Below, one piece after another: positions 16,572-25,545 of a stretch of DNA of 64,000 nt (position 1 is the first letter of the stretch; each line of letters opens with the position of its first letter). Both the position numbers and the translations under genes were made by a program. Under the pieces are notes generated by a model. That model did not search any database. It had not been told where the DNA came from and saw only the letters and a list, made by a program, of their open reading frames with translations. Origin of the DNA: Bacilli bacterium (lineage in GTDB: Bacteria; Bacillota_I; Bacilli_A; RF39; UBA660). The stretch covers positions 90,390-154,389 of the forward strand of contig JAFQXM010000012.1 in the NCBI GenBank assembly GCA_017406955.1. The letters run 5' to 3'.

Positions 16572-18896
16572 ATTCCATTTCCAATTTCTAATAAATGGCA
16601 TATCTTCTCCATATTCAGAAATATATGCTTTATGTTGTTTTAACATATCATAACACCAATCTATTAATACTTGTGAATTTCTCTTATATCTTGATATTTC
16701 TTTTAAAGCAGCTATTACTAAGTGAAACCTATCTATTTCATTTTGTACTCTTATATCAAATGGCGTAGTAATAGTTCCTTCTTCTTTATATCCATGAACA
16801 TGAATATTTCTATTTGTTCTTTTATATGTTAATTGATGTATTAATGATGGATATCCATGGAAATTAAATATTATTGGTTTGTTTTTAGTAAATATAGCAT
16901 CATATTCTGCATCAGTCATACCATGTGGATGAGTATCATTAGATTGTAATTTCATTAAATCAACTACATTAACTACTCTTATTCTAATACCCTTAACTGC
17001 TTTTTGTAAGATATCAACAGCTGCAAGAGTTTCTAATGTTGGAGTCTCACCTGCACAAGCCATAACTATATCTGGATTGCCCCCATCATTACTAGCAAAA
17101 TTCCAAATACCTAATCCCTTAGTACAATGAATTTTAGCTTGGCTTTTAGTTAACCATTGTGGCCTTTCATGTTTAGATGCCACTATAACATTAACATAGT
17201 TTTTACTTCTTATACAATGATCAAAACATGATAGTAAACAATTAGTATCAGGTGGTAAATACATTCTTACAACATCCGCTTTTTTAGTCACTAAATGATT
17301 TAAGAAACCTGGATCTTGATGTGTATATCCATTATGATCTTGTTGGAAAACATGTGATACTAATAAATAATTAAGTGACGCAATAGGTTTTCTCCAAGGA
17401 AGATCATTACTTACTTTTAACCATTTAGCATGCTGTGAAGCCATAGAATCAACTATTCTAACAAATGCTTCATAACTATGAATAAATCCATGTCTACCTG
17501 TAAGTAAATATCCTTCTAACATTCCTTGACATAAATGTTCTGATAAATAAGAATCCATTATTCTACCATTCTTACTTAAATGATCATCACCTTTTAATCT
17601 CTTATAATTCCATGTTCTATTTTCGTGTTTAAAAGTTTCATTAAGCCTATTAGATATAGCTTCATCTGGACCAAAATATCTAAAGTTTTTATGATTCTTA
17701 TTTAATATAAATAAATCTCTTATATAATTACCAAGTTCTACAGTATCTTGAGCAACTATAGATCCTGGATGTTTAACATCTAGTGTATAATTTTCCCATA
17801 CTGGAACTATTATATCTTTTAATAATGTCCCTCCATTAGCATATGGACTAGCTCCCATACATTTAGATATTGGTGGACATAATGCTTTTAATTCTTTAAT
17901 TAATTTTCCATCTTTATCAAATAATTCTTCTGGATGATAACTCCTTAACCATTTTTCAATTAACCCTAAATTTTCAGGATGATCTTTAGAAATAGGTATT
18001 GGTACTTGATGTGATCTAAAACTACCCTCTACCTTTTTATAATCCACTTCTTTAGGTCCAGTCCATCCTTTAGGAGTAGTTAAAATTATCATAGGATAAC
18101 GTCCTGTTCCTTTAGAACGAACTTTTTTTATTTCTTTTATTACTTTATCCATCAGTTTAGCCATTTCTTCATGCATCTTCATTGGTGATTTTCCACTAAT
18201 AAAATATGGTTTCCATCCACATCCATAGAAGAAATCTTCTATATCTTCTTCGCTCATTCTACCAAAAACTGTAGGATTAGCTATTTTATATCCATTTCTA
18301 TGAAGAATTGGTAATACCACTCCATCAGTCTTTTTATTTAAAAATTTATTGATATGCCAACTTGTTGCGAGTGGTCCTGTTTCAGCTTCTCCATCTCCTA
18401 CTACACAAGCAGCAATCAAATCTTTATTATCTAAAACAGCTCCTGCCGCATGAGCTAAAGAATATCCTAATTCTCCACCCTCATGAATAGACCCAGGTGT
18501 CTCAGGTGCCGCATGTGACGATATTCCTCCTGGAAAACTAAATTGTTTACATAATTTTTTTAATCCTAATTCATTCTCTGTTATTTCAGGATAATATTTA
18601 GAATATACTCCTTCTAAATAATTATTCGCAACCATAGCCTGTCCACCATGACCTGGTCCTGATAAATAAATCATTTTTAAATCATATTTCTTAATAACTC
18701 TATTAAGATGCATATAAATAAAATTTTGTCCTGGAACTGTTCCCCAGTGACCTACTACATTTGGTTTTATATCATTAATATTAAGTGGCCTTTTTAAAAG
18801 TGGATTATCAAGTAAATAAAGTTGTGCCACTGATAAATAGTTTAATGCTCTAAAATAAGCATTCATTTTTGTTAATTCTTTTTTTGTCATTGCCAT
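16569..18896 (-). CDS. xfp: Phosphoketolase (xylulose-5-P/fructose-6-P)
   Basis: 775-residue thiamine-diphosphate enzyme splitting xylulose-5-phosphate (and possibly fructose-6-phosphate) to acetyl phosphate and a triose or tetrose phosphate, the core of heterofermentative or bifid-type sugar use. Motifs are GHWGTVPGQNF, SGPGHGGQAMVANNYLEG, PGGISSHAAPETPGSIHEGGELGYSL, the ThDP motif VVGDGEAETGPLATSWHINKF, and C-terminal FQQDHNGYTHQDPG and NFHGYPSLIHQL. Length and motif order match full Xfp. It follows the SDR gene by 15 bp, so they are co-transcribed. Confidence 0.97.
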   Translation of the reverse strand: MAMTKKELTKMNAYFRALNYLSVAQLYLLDNPLLKRPLNINDIKPNVVGHWGTVPGQNFIYMHLNRVIKKYDLKMIYLSGPGHGGQAMVANNYLEGVYSKYYPEITENELGLKKLCKQFSFPGGISSHAAPETPGSIHEGGELGYSLAHAAGAVLDNKDLIAACVVGDGEAETGPLATSWHINKFLNKKTDGVVLPILHRNGYKIANPTVFGRMSEEDIEDFFYGCGWKPYFISGKSPMKMHEEMAKLMDKVIKEIKKVRSKGTGRYPMIILTTPKGWTGPKEVDYKKVEGSFRSHQVPIPISKDHPENLGLIEKWLRSYHPEELFDKDGKLIKELKALCPPISKCMGASPYANGGTLLKDIIVPVWENYTLDVKHPGSIVAQDTVELGNYIRDLFILNKNHKNFRYFGPDEAISNRLNETFKHENRTWNYKRLKGDDHLSKNGRIMDSYLSEHLCQGMLEGYLLTGRHGFIHSYEAFVRIVDSMASQHAKWLKVSNDLPWRKPIASLNYLLVSHVFQQDHNGYTHQDPGFLNHLVTKKADVVRMYLPPDTNCLLSCFDHCIRSKNYVNVIVASKHERPQWLTKSQAKIHCTKGLGIWNFASNDGGNPDIVMACAGETPTLETLAAVDILQKAVKGIRIRVVNVVDLMKLQSNDTHPHGMTDAEYDAIFTKNKPIIFNFHGYPSLIHQLTYKRTNRNIHVHGYKEEGTITTPFDIRVQNEIDRFHLVIAALKEISRYKRNSQVLIDWCYDMLKQHKAYISEYGEDMPFIRNWKWN

Positions 18897-18911
18897 ATTT
18901 TATTCTTCTCC

Positions 18912-19694
18912 TTATATTCCTACACTTTTTGTCTCAGGTAATGTAGATGCCCCATCTATAACTATACCCTGTCCTGTAATATATGATGATTCGTCACTTG
19001 CTAAAAAAGCCGCAAGTTCTCCTAATTCTTGAATCGTTCCTAAACGCCCCATTGGAATACCTTGAGCTATTCCATCAACTACACTATTAGGATCATTAGG
19101 ATTAGTATCTTTAGCAATACCTTCTACCATAGGTGTCATAATATATCCTGGCATAATTGCATTTACATTTATATGATTATTAACAAGTTCCATAGCTAAA
19201 GATTTAGTAAATCCAAGTAATGCAGCTTTTGTAGTTGCATAAGCAACTTCTCCACTATCTGCTACCATTGGTCCTGTTACACTAGATAAATTAATTATTT
19301 TTCCATAATTCTTTTGCATCATATATGGAACTACTGCTTTAGTCATATTCCAAGTACCTTTGATATTAACATCAAAATGAAAATCTCTCACTTCATCACT
19401 CATGTTAGCAAAAGTATCCAGTTTAGCAACCCCTGCATTATTTACTAAAATATCAACTTTTCCTTTTTTGTTAATTACATCATTAACAATAGCTTGTAGC
19501 ATATTAAAATCTCTAACATCAGCTTTATAGCCCAATACTTTAGGACTATTTAATTCTTGTAAAGTGTTAGCTAACTGATCAGAGTAATCAATTATTACTA
19601 CATCTGCACCATACTTCAAAAATACTTCAACTATACCTAAGCCATTACCCATGGCTCCACCAGTTACAACTGCAACTTTTCCATCTAGTTTCAC
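18912..19694 (-). CDS. Short-chain dehydrogenase/reductase
   Basis: Classical SDR: TGGAMGNGLG Rossmann motif, DVRD, NNAG, catalytic S (LSSVTG), YATTK (YxxxK), and PGYIMTPM. The C-terminal ESSYITGQGIVIDGA is typical of FabG/gluconate-5-dehydrogenase-like enzymes. The start is set at the GTG (VKLDGKVAVVTGG) because gaagggtg gives it correct SD spacing. The upstream ATG would place the SD inside the gene. Its coupling with phosphoketolase suggests polyol or sugar-acid oxidation feeding the pentose phosphate pool (inference). Confidence 0.88.
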   Translation of the reverse strand: MKLDGKVAVVTGGAMGNGLGIVEVFLKYGADVVIIDYSDQLANTLQELNSPKVLGYKADVRDFNMLQAIVNDVINKKGKVDILVNNAGVAKLDTFANMSDEVRDFHFDVNIKGTWNMTKAVVPYMMQKNYGKIINLSSVTGPMVADSGEVAYATTKAALLGFTKSLAMELVNNHINVNAIMPGYIMTPMVEGIAKDTNPNDPNSVVDGIAQGIPMGRLGTIQELGELAAFLASDESSYITGQGIVIDGASTLPETKSVGI

Positions 19695-19753
19695 ATATAT
19701 CAACACCCTTCTATTATTCATTATACCATTTATTAATATTTTTCCAAGTAAAA

Positions 19754-19775
19754 AAGATAACTTTTTAATTATCTT
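19754..19775 (-). terminator. Terminator, likely of the copy-4 antisense RNA
   Basis: On the minus strand AAGATAA-8 nt-TTATCTT followed by a U-run. It lies just upstream of the SDR start, where the only minus-strand transcript to end is one from the antisense promoter at 20052-20080 (or HtpG readthrough). Confidence 0.6.
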
Positions 19776-19872
19776 GTAGGATACTTACTACTTTTCGACA
19801 ATAATATATTAGGAATACCTATGGTTAGGTTTCATTTTATCTTTTCAGGGGGACTACTATGGAGGTGATAAT

Positions 19873-19974
19873 ATGAATAAATTGATAATTTCAATTTGTC
19901 TTAATCTTCAAATAAAGTTATTAATAATTTTTGCGATAAAAAAAGACCCTAATCATCCTTCTAAGAATGATTAG
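19873..19974 (+). CDS. 33-residue putative type I toxin, second family
   Basis: Encodes MNKLIISICLNLQ, an Ile/Leu-rich membrane helix, then a charged tail KKDPNHPSKND, the layout of Fst/holin-like type I toxins. A strong SD (tggaggtgat) precedes ATG. The transcript is closed by long-range pairing of GGAATACC-TATGGTTAGG (near 19811-19829) with CCTAACCCATTGCGGGGGTATTCC (near 19998-20021). A stem CCTAATCAT/ATGATTAGG spans the stop codon. It is not homologous to the three-copy family but sits with an opposed promoter at 20052-20080. Confidence 0.55.
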   Translation: MNKLIISICLNLQIKLLIIFAIKKDPNHPSKND

Positions 19975-20051
19975 GAATTTCTCTATAGAATAACCTAACC
20001 CATTGCGGGGGTATTCCACTTTTATTTTATGAAGATTTCTCTTCTATATTC

Positions 20052-20080
20052 AATATATCATATTAATGTATACTATTCAA
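20052..20080 (-). promoter_or_regulatory. Predicted antisense promoter opposite the copy-4 toxin
   Basis: Minus-strand TTGAAT (20080-20075), 17-bp spacer, TATATT (20057-20052), immediately after the htpG stop. It would give a roughly 300-nt RNA complementary to the entire toxin transcript, ending at 19754-19775. Confidence 0.6.
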
Positions 20081-21964
20081 CTACTTTTTAGAAATAACAT
20101 CACATATTAAATTAGATATTTCTGTAGGATTATCTAAAGGTAAACCCGCTATTATTTTAGCTTCACTATAAAGTATTTTTGTATAGTTAATAAATTCATC
20201 TTTATCAGATTTATATAACTCTTGTAGTTTCTTAGTAATTGGATGGTTTTCATTAATCTCTAAAATCATTTCTGCTTTAATACCCATTTCATCAGGCATA
20301 GCATCAAATACCTTTTGCATCTCTATAGATACATCACCTTTACTGGTTAAACATACTGGATGAGATTTTAATTTATTAGTAAATTTAACTTCACTAACTT
20401 CTTTTATTTCATCTTTCATAGTTTCTAATAATTTAGAATTGTCTTCATTTAATTTTTTAGTTTTATTTTTTTCTTCTTCTGTTTCAAAATCAGTATCATC
20501 ACTTTCTACATTAGAAAATTTCTTTTCATTATATTCAGAAATTGCAGTTATAGTAAATTCATCTACATAATCAGTTAAATATAAGATATCATATCCCTTA
20601 TCTTTAACTCTTTCTACTTGAGGCAACATATCTATTTTAGATATAGATGATCCAGATGCATAATAAATCTTATCTTGATCTTTTTTCATCTTTTCAACGT
20701 ATTCTTTTAATGTAATTAATTTTTTCTTATTAGCTGAATAAAACATAATTAAATCTTTTAACTTATCTTTATCTGCACCATAATTATTATAAACACCATA
20801 TTTTAGCCCAACACCAAATGTTTTAAAGAATTCTATATATTTATCTCTATCTTCTTTCAACATATTTTCTAATTCTTTTCTTATTTTAGATTCAACATTT
20901 TTAGCAATTAAATTTAGGCTATTAGATTTTTGAAGTATTTCTCTTGATATATTTAATGATAAATCTTCTGTATCTACTACTCCTTTTACAAAACTAAAAT
21001 AATCTGGTAATAATTCACTACATTTATCCATTATTAATACTCCACTAGTATATAGGCTTAATCCTTTTTCATAATCTTTTTGATAATAATCATGTGGAGC
21101 ATGACTTGGTATAAAAAGTAATGCTTTATATGTAGTCATTCCTTCTACTGATGTTTGTATAACTTTTAATGGTTTATCAAAGTCATTAAATTTATCCATA
21201 TAGAAGTTATCATATTCTTCATCACTAACATCTTTTTTGTTTTTCTTCCATAGTGGAACCATACCATTAATAGTTTCTACTACTAATTTATCCTCGTATT
21301 TATTCTCTTTTTCATCAATAAGCTCATGTTTAGTAACTTCCATTTTTATTGGATACGAAATATAGTCTGAATATTTTTTTATTAAACTAGTTAATTTATA
21401 TTCATCTAAATATAAAGAATAATTATCCTCATCTGTATCAGGTTTAATATGTATAGATATAGTAGTACCAACATCTTTTTTATCTACTTCTTCTATAGTG
21501 TATCCTTCTACTCCTTCACTAAACCATCTATAAGCTTTATCATCGTCAACTGATTTAGATATTACTTCTATTCCATCACTAACCATAAAGGCACTATAAA
21601 AACCTACTCCGAACTGTCCAATAATATCTACTTTTTCTTTTTCTGTCATTTCTTCTTTAAATGCTAGTGATCCACTAGTAGCAATAGTTCCTAAATTAGT
21701 TTCTAATTCTTCTTTAGTCATACCAATACCAGTATCAGAAATAGTAATTATTCTAGTCTTTTTATTAAAAGAAATATTAATCTCTAATTTATCCTTATCT
21801 ACTTTAATCTTCTTATCAGTTAAAGATCTATAATATAGTTTATCTAGGGCATCACTTGCATTAGAAATTAACTCTCTTAAAAATATATCTTTATTAGTAT
21901 AAATTGAATTAATCATTAAATCTAATAATCTCTTGGATTCTGATTTAAACTTCTTTTTACGCAT
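20081..21964 (-). CDS. htpG: Chaperone HtpG (Hsp90)
   Basis: 627-residue Hsp90 homologue: an ATP-dependent chaperone dimer in the cytosol. The N-terminal GHKL ATPase motifs are FLRELISNASDALDK, DTGIGM, GTIATSGS and GQFGVGFYSAFMV. The middle domain has RGVVDTEDLSLNISREILQ (here KGVVDTEDLSLNISREI). The C-terminal dimerisation domain is present in full. Monocistronic, with SD aggagagtg. No CIRCE is seen directly upstream. Confidence 0.97.
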   Translation of the reverse strand: MRKKKFKSESKRLLDLMINSIYTNKDIFLRELISNASDALDKLYYRSLTDKKIKVDKDKLEINISFNKKTRIITISDTGIGMTKEELETNLGTIATSGSLAFKEEMTEKEKVDIIGQFGVGFYSAFMVSDGIEVISKSVDDDKAYRWFSEGVEGYTIEEVDKKDVGTTISIHIKPDTDEDNYSLYLDEYKLTSLIKKYSDYISYPIKMEVTKHELIDEKENKYEDKLVVETINGMVPLWKKNKKDVSDEEYDNFYMDKFNDFDKPLKVIQTSVEGMTTYKALLFIPSHAPHDYYQKDYEKGLSLYTSGVLIMDKCSELLPDYFSFVKGVVDTEDLSLNISREILQKSNSLNLIAKNVESKIRKELENMLKEDRDKYIEFFKTFGVGLKYGVYNNYGADKDKLKDLIMFYSANKKKLITLKEYVEKMKKDQDKIYYASGSSISKIDMLPQVERVKDKGYDILYLTDYVDEFTITAISEYNEKKFSNVESDDTDFETEEEKNKTKKLNEDNSKLLETMKDEIKEVSEVKFTNKLKSHPVCLTSKGDVSIEMQKVFDAMPDEMGIKAEMILEINENHPITKKLQELYKSDKDEFINYTKILYSEAKIIAGLPLDNPTEISNLICDVISKK

Positions 21965-22045
21965 AAAATCACTCTCCTAAAATTTATCTACTCCTTAGTT
22001 ATAACATTTACTTTAGTAACTGTCAAAAAAAATAAAGCACTATGA

Positions 22046-22867
22046 TTAGCACTTTATTTTTCTTTGTTTATTAAAAATAACATATATTATTAATAAAATA
22101 ATTGATATAACAAAACTATAAATTGGTATTAATATAGACTTCAATATATTAAGATTAATAGTATTAATATATGAATTTATATATAATGTAAATACTATAA
22201 AAAGTATACTCACTATAACAGAAGAAACTATACCACTAATACTGATATTCTTTAACCATTTATAAAACGACTTTTTATATAAACCTATCACTACAATAGT
22301 AATTATAATCAAAATACCTATTATCAATATAAATTTAATACTAGTAATTATATTATATATTTTTAAAGTCTGTTTTTGTTCTTTGGTTAAACTTTTAGAA
22401 GTCTTCTTAATAGTTTTCTTATAATAGTCATTTATATTATATAATTTATCAAATTTATTAACTGCTTTATCAATTTCTTCTTCACTAATTGTAATATTAT
22501 ATTTTGTTTCTATATCACTTTTATTTTCCTTAATAATACTTTTTATATCATTAGTAATATTAATATTTGCCGCATTACCATCAACTAAATAATTAAATGT
22601 AGTATCTGTATATTTTTCAACTATACTATTAACTTTCTTATTATTTTGTATTTCTTGTTTTATATCACTTATATCATCATCATTTAAGTTTTTAAAATTA
22701 TCATCTAGTATTGTCACAATATTATCGGACATTTTATTTACTACAATTTTATTAATAAAACTTCTATTTACTACATAACGCAAGTTAAGACTAAGAATAA
22801 ATATAAATACTAATACAAATAGAATATTATTTATTAAAAACTTACCAATTTGTTTTAATAATTTCAT
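22046..22867 (-). CDS. Membrane protein with extracytoplasmic helical loop
   Basis: 273 residues, not recognised. One N-terminal membrane helix (about 13-28), a long charged helical external domain (30-165) and three C-terminal membrane helices. The topology resembles sensor or assembly proteins, but no domain is identifiable. It overlaps the upstream gene by 4 bp (ATGA), so the two proteins are made together. Confidence 0.5.
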   Translation of the reverse strand: MKLLKQIGKFLINNILFVLVFIFILSLNLRYVVNRSFINKIVVNKMSDNIVTILDDNFKNLNDDDISDIKQEIQNNKKVNSIVEKYTDTTFNYLVDGNAANINITNDIKSIIKENKSDIETKYNITISEEEIDKAVNKFDKLYNINDYYKKTIKKTSKSLTKEQKQTLKIYNIITSIKFILIIGILIIITIVVIGLYKKSFYKWLKNISISGIVSSVIVSILFIVFTLYINSYINTINLNILKSILIPIYSFVISIILLIIYVIFNKQRKIKC

Positions 22868-24135
22868 ATTATTTCAATCTCTCTTTCTTTAAATAATCTC
22901 GTCTTAATAGCCATAATTAATAAAATGATTCCTGAAACAAATAATATTAATCCTACAATAAATTCTAACTTATAAATATATTTATTATCTTTATTTATAT
23001 TTTTTTTATTATTTTTGATTTTCTTTTTTGATTCAATTAACTTTTGAATATCATAATCTATTTTAAACTCATCAAAAACTTTGTCGATATCATCTTTAGT
23101 ATTAGAAGTATTAATATCTCTTTTTGTTCTTTTAATCAATAAATTTATATTACTATTTTTATTCTTATTTTTATATTTAGAAATAAGATTAATTTTTTTA
23201 GTTTTATATTTAGTAATTTTACTATTTTTAATAATTACCCTGGATAAAATAAATTTTTTCTGCTGTAGTAATGTTTTAGAATATATATTAATAGAATTAA
23301 ATTCGTTTTTAAATTTATTAACTGGTATAAGAATAGTTTTTCCTGATTTTTTATATGTAATTTCTTCATTATTTACTTTTATACTAGTAACATATTTTAA
23401 TGATCTATCAATTACTAGTTTAATATTATTCTTTTTCTTTTTAATTTTTTTGCTCTTTACTGATGTTTTTCCAGCAACAACACCATAACTATAATTCTTA
23501 ATACCTGTAATTTTTTTATACTTAATTTTTTTATTTTTATTTGTTCTAGAAACACTAATATTACTTACTTTTATCTTGTTAGGTGAATTTTGTTCACAAT
23601 CTCTAGCATGATTCCAACCAACAGCATAATAAAAACTAACTCTTTTTACATTTGAAGTAGATATAAAAGTTTCATCAAAATGATAAGGAGTATTTTCTTT
23701 TAAGTGAATCCATTTTTCAAGTAATAAGTTATCTATATCTTCATAATTCTGTTTTACAGTATTCATTTCAACTTCAGCAATTTTTATAAATATTCTTCTA
23801 TCTTTATCAGATTTAATAGTTGCTCTATATCGATATTTTTCACCAATCTTAAGATTTATACTTTTATCTTTCAATTGTGCTTGAGCTCCAAATTGCCAAG
23901 AAGGATCTCCTTCAACCCAATGTCCAACAGAAGACATATCAATAGAAAAACTATTAATTGAATCAGATTTTAGTTTACCTTTAGCTCCTGTCCATTTATC
24001 TAATTTATTATTACCACTAAAATAACCTCTCCATTTTTCATTTCCAACCAACAAATTATTAGATGCCTCTACATCTAATATGCACATAAAATAAACAAAA
24101 ACAATAAATAATATTATCCCTATTTTATTCTTCAT
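22864..24135 (-). CDS. Secreted or anchored surface protein with carbohydrate-binding-like N-domain
   Basis: 423 residues with a signal peptide (about 4-24, ending EASN), then a domain with WRGYFSGNNKLDKW, YRYRATIKSDKDRRIFIKIAEVEM and RVSFYYAVGWNHARDC. This looks like a jelly-roll carbohydrate-binding module. A Lys-rich middle follows, then a C-terminal membrane helix (about 392-412) and a basic tail. Not assigned to a family. With the coupled downstream membrane protein it may form a surface assembly of unknown role. Confidence 0.5.
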   Translation of the reverse strand: MKNKIGIILFIVFVYFMCILDVEASNNLLVGNEKWRGYFSGNNKLDKWTGAKGKLKSDSINSFSIDMSSVGHWVEGDPSWQFGAQAQLKDKSINLKIGEKYRYRATIKSDKDRRIFIKIAEVEMNTVKQNYEDIDNLLLEKWIHLKENTPYHFDETFISTSNVKRVSFYYAVGWNHARDCEQNSPNKIKVSNISVSRTNKNKKIKYKKITGIKNYSYGVVAGKTSVKSKKIKKKKNNIKLVIDRSLKYVTSIKVNNEEITYKKSGKTILIPVNKFKNEFNSINIYSKTLLQQKKFILSRVIIKNSKITKYKTKKINLISKYKNKNKNSNINLLIKRTKRDINTSNTKDDIDKVFDEFKIDYDIQKLIESKKKIKNNKKNINKDNKYIYKLEFIVGLILFVSGIILLIMAIKTRLFKEREIEII

Positions 24136-24240
24136 GACTATACCCCATTATTAATTAAATTTTAACATAATTATTTTATTCTTTCAACTCTTTAACAACA
24201 TAAAAAAAGAGTTTCTGTATTAAACTCTTATTTCACATAA

Positions 24241-24317
24241 TGGGGCGTCGTAAGGGGATCGAACCCTTGTATACTAGTGCCACAAACTAGCGTGTTAACC
24301 ACTTCACCAACGGCGCC
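24241..24317 (-). tRNA. trnH: tRNA-His (GTG)
   Basis: Cloverleaf on the minus strand with encoded G-1 opposite C73 (the tRNA-His identity pair), anticodon loop TTGTGGC (anticodon GTG) on stem CTAGT/ACTAG, T-arm AAGGG-TTCGATC-CCCTT, and encoded CCA. The acceptor stem pairs at six of seven positions, with C4 facing A69. It is isolated, with no neighbouring tRNAs. Confidence 0.95.
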
Positions 24318-24378
24318 ATATTCACTTGACTTTTTTATTTTATTATAATTAGCCAAAAAAAGCAAGTGTTTTTTATAT

Positions 24379-24406
24379 ACTGGGTATTTAACTATACACA
24401 AATACC
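24379..24406. promoter_or_regulatory. Short inverted repeat upstream of the cotJ genes
   Basis: GGGTATTT followed 10 bp later by AAATACC, in the leader of the CotJ operon. It could be an operator or part of a sporulation promoter. No sigma-E or sigma-K promoter of correct spacing is evident. Confidence 0.3.
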
Positions 24407-24441
24407 TACTTTGAATAAATTAAATTGAAAGGAGAAAAATT

Positions 24442-24867
24442 ATGTATAACTACTATTTAAATAATAATTTATATAGATCTAATAGTGATTTCTATCGTAA
24501 TGATATGCCTAAATTATTTAGTCCTGAGGTTGGTTATGATAATGGTAATATGTTTAGTAATCTATACGATCCATACAAAAATTATAAACCTGAAAACTTA
24601 AAACCTAAAAATGATAGAGAAAGATTATTATTGGATTTATCAAGAGCATCATTTGCAGCTCACGAATTAAAACTTTACTTAGATTTAAATCCTAATGATA
24701 ATAGTATGCTTACACTATTTAATGATTATAGAAACAAAATGAATGAATTAACTAACGAATACGAATCAAAATATGGTGTATTAAATTCTAATAGTAATAA
24801 TTTAAATCAAACACCATTTAACTGGGAAGAAGGCATATGGCCATGGGAGGCGAAGTTTAATGTTTAG
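24442..24867 (+). CDS. cotJB: CotJA-CotJB fused spore coat protein
   Basis: 141 residues. The N-terminal half has a CotJA-like motif LFSPEVGYDNGNMFSNLYDPY (family pattern: aliphatic-GT-FPELY-PY). The second half is CotJB: RERLLLDLSRASFAAHELKLYLDLNPND, a helix, and the Trp-rich end NWEEGIWPWE. In B. subtilis these are separate genes of the cotJABC operon in the inner coat. Here they are one frame followed directly by cotJC with an 8-bp overlap. SD aaaggaga. Confidence 0.82.
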   Translation: MYNYYLNNNLYRSNSDFYRNDMPKLFSPEVGYDNGNMFSNLYDPYKNYKPENLKPKNDRERLLLDLSRASFAAHELKLYLDLNPNDNSMLTLFNDYRNKMNELTNEYESKYGVLNSNSNNLNQTPFNWEEGIWPWEAKFNV

Positions 24868-25510
24868 TTACAAAAAAAGATTACAATATCCTATTAATAT
24901 TAAGAAAAAAGATTTACGTTTAGCTAAATATTTAGTTACTCAATATGGTGGATCTAATGGTGAATTAGCGGCTGCCCTTAGATATTTAAATCAAAGATAT
25001 ACTATGCCAGATAATAGAGGTAAAGCTTTACTTACAGATATTGGTACTGAGGAGTTATCTCACATAGAAATGATTTCAACTATGATTTATCAACTAATGA
25101 AAGGAGCAACTTTAGATGAATTAAAAGAGGCTGGACTTGATACTCATTATGCGGAGCATAATAAAGCATTATTTCCTACTGATGCCAACGGAGTACCTTT
25201 TAGTGTAGCTTATTTTGCCACTACTGGAGATCCTCTTGCTGATATATCAGAAGATATGGCAGCTGAACAAAAAGCAAGAGCAGTTTATGAAAACTTAATA
25301 GATTTAACTGATGATCCAGATGTTATTGGACCTCTACTTTGGTTAAGACAAAGAGAAATTGTTCATTTTAATAGATTTAAAGAATTATTTGAATACTATG
25401 AAAAAATGCTAAAAAATGGTAAATTAAAAAATAATAATAATATGAATAATATGGATAATTCAATAATTGAAGGCTTTATGATGAATAATAATTTTATGAA
25501 TAATATGTAA
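24860..25510 (+). CDS. cotJC: CotJC, manganese catalase-family spore coat protein
   Basis: 216 residues of the dimanganese catalase fold. Metal-ligand helices are visible as GTEELSHIEM (ExxH), DMAAEQKARAVYENL and LRQREIVHFNRFKE (ExxH). It starts FSYKKRLQYPINIKKKDLRLAKYL as in CotJC. An Asn/Met-rich tail follows. It overlaps the CotJA/B gene and has SD ggaggcgaag inside it. Ended by a terminator. Spore coat location is inferred from the family. Confidence 0.9.
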   Translation: MFSYKKRLQYPINIKKKDLRLAKYLVTQYGGSNGELAAALRYLNQRYTMPDNRGKALLTDIGTEELSHIEMISTMIYQLMKGATLDELKEAGLDTHYAEHNKALFPTDANGVPFSVAYFATTGDPLADISEDMAAEQKARAVYENLIDLTDDPDVIGPLLWLRQREIVHFNRFKELFEYYEKMLKNGKLKNNNNMNNMDNSIIEGFMMNNNFMNNM

Positions 25511-25545
25511 AATAAAAAGTGTAGATAATCTACACTTTATTTTAT
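25511..25545 (+). terminator. Terminator between cotJC and glmS
   Basis: AAAGTGTAGA-taa-TCTACACTTT perfect 10-bp stem, T-rich on both strands, serving the converging cotJ and glmS transcripts. Confidence 0.88.

Noticed and set aside
23081..23488. 135-codon hydrophobic plus-strand frame
   Set aside because: Opposite strand of the Lys-rich part of the 22864-24135 gene. Leu/Ile richness is the mirror of Lys/Asn codons.
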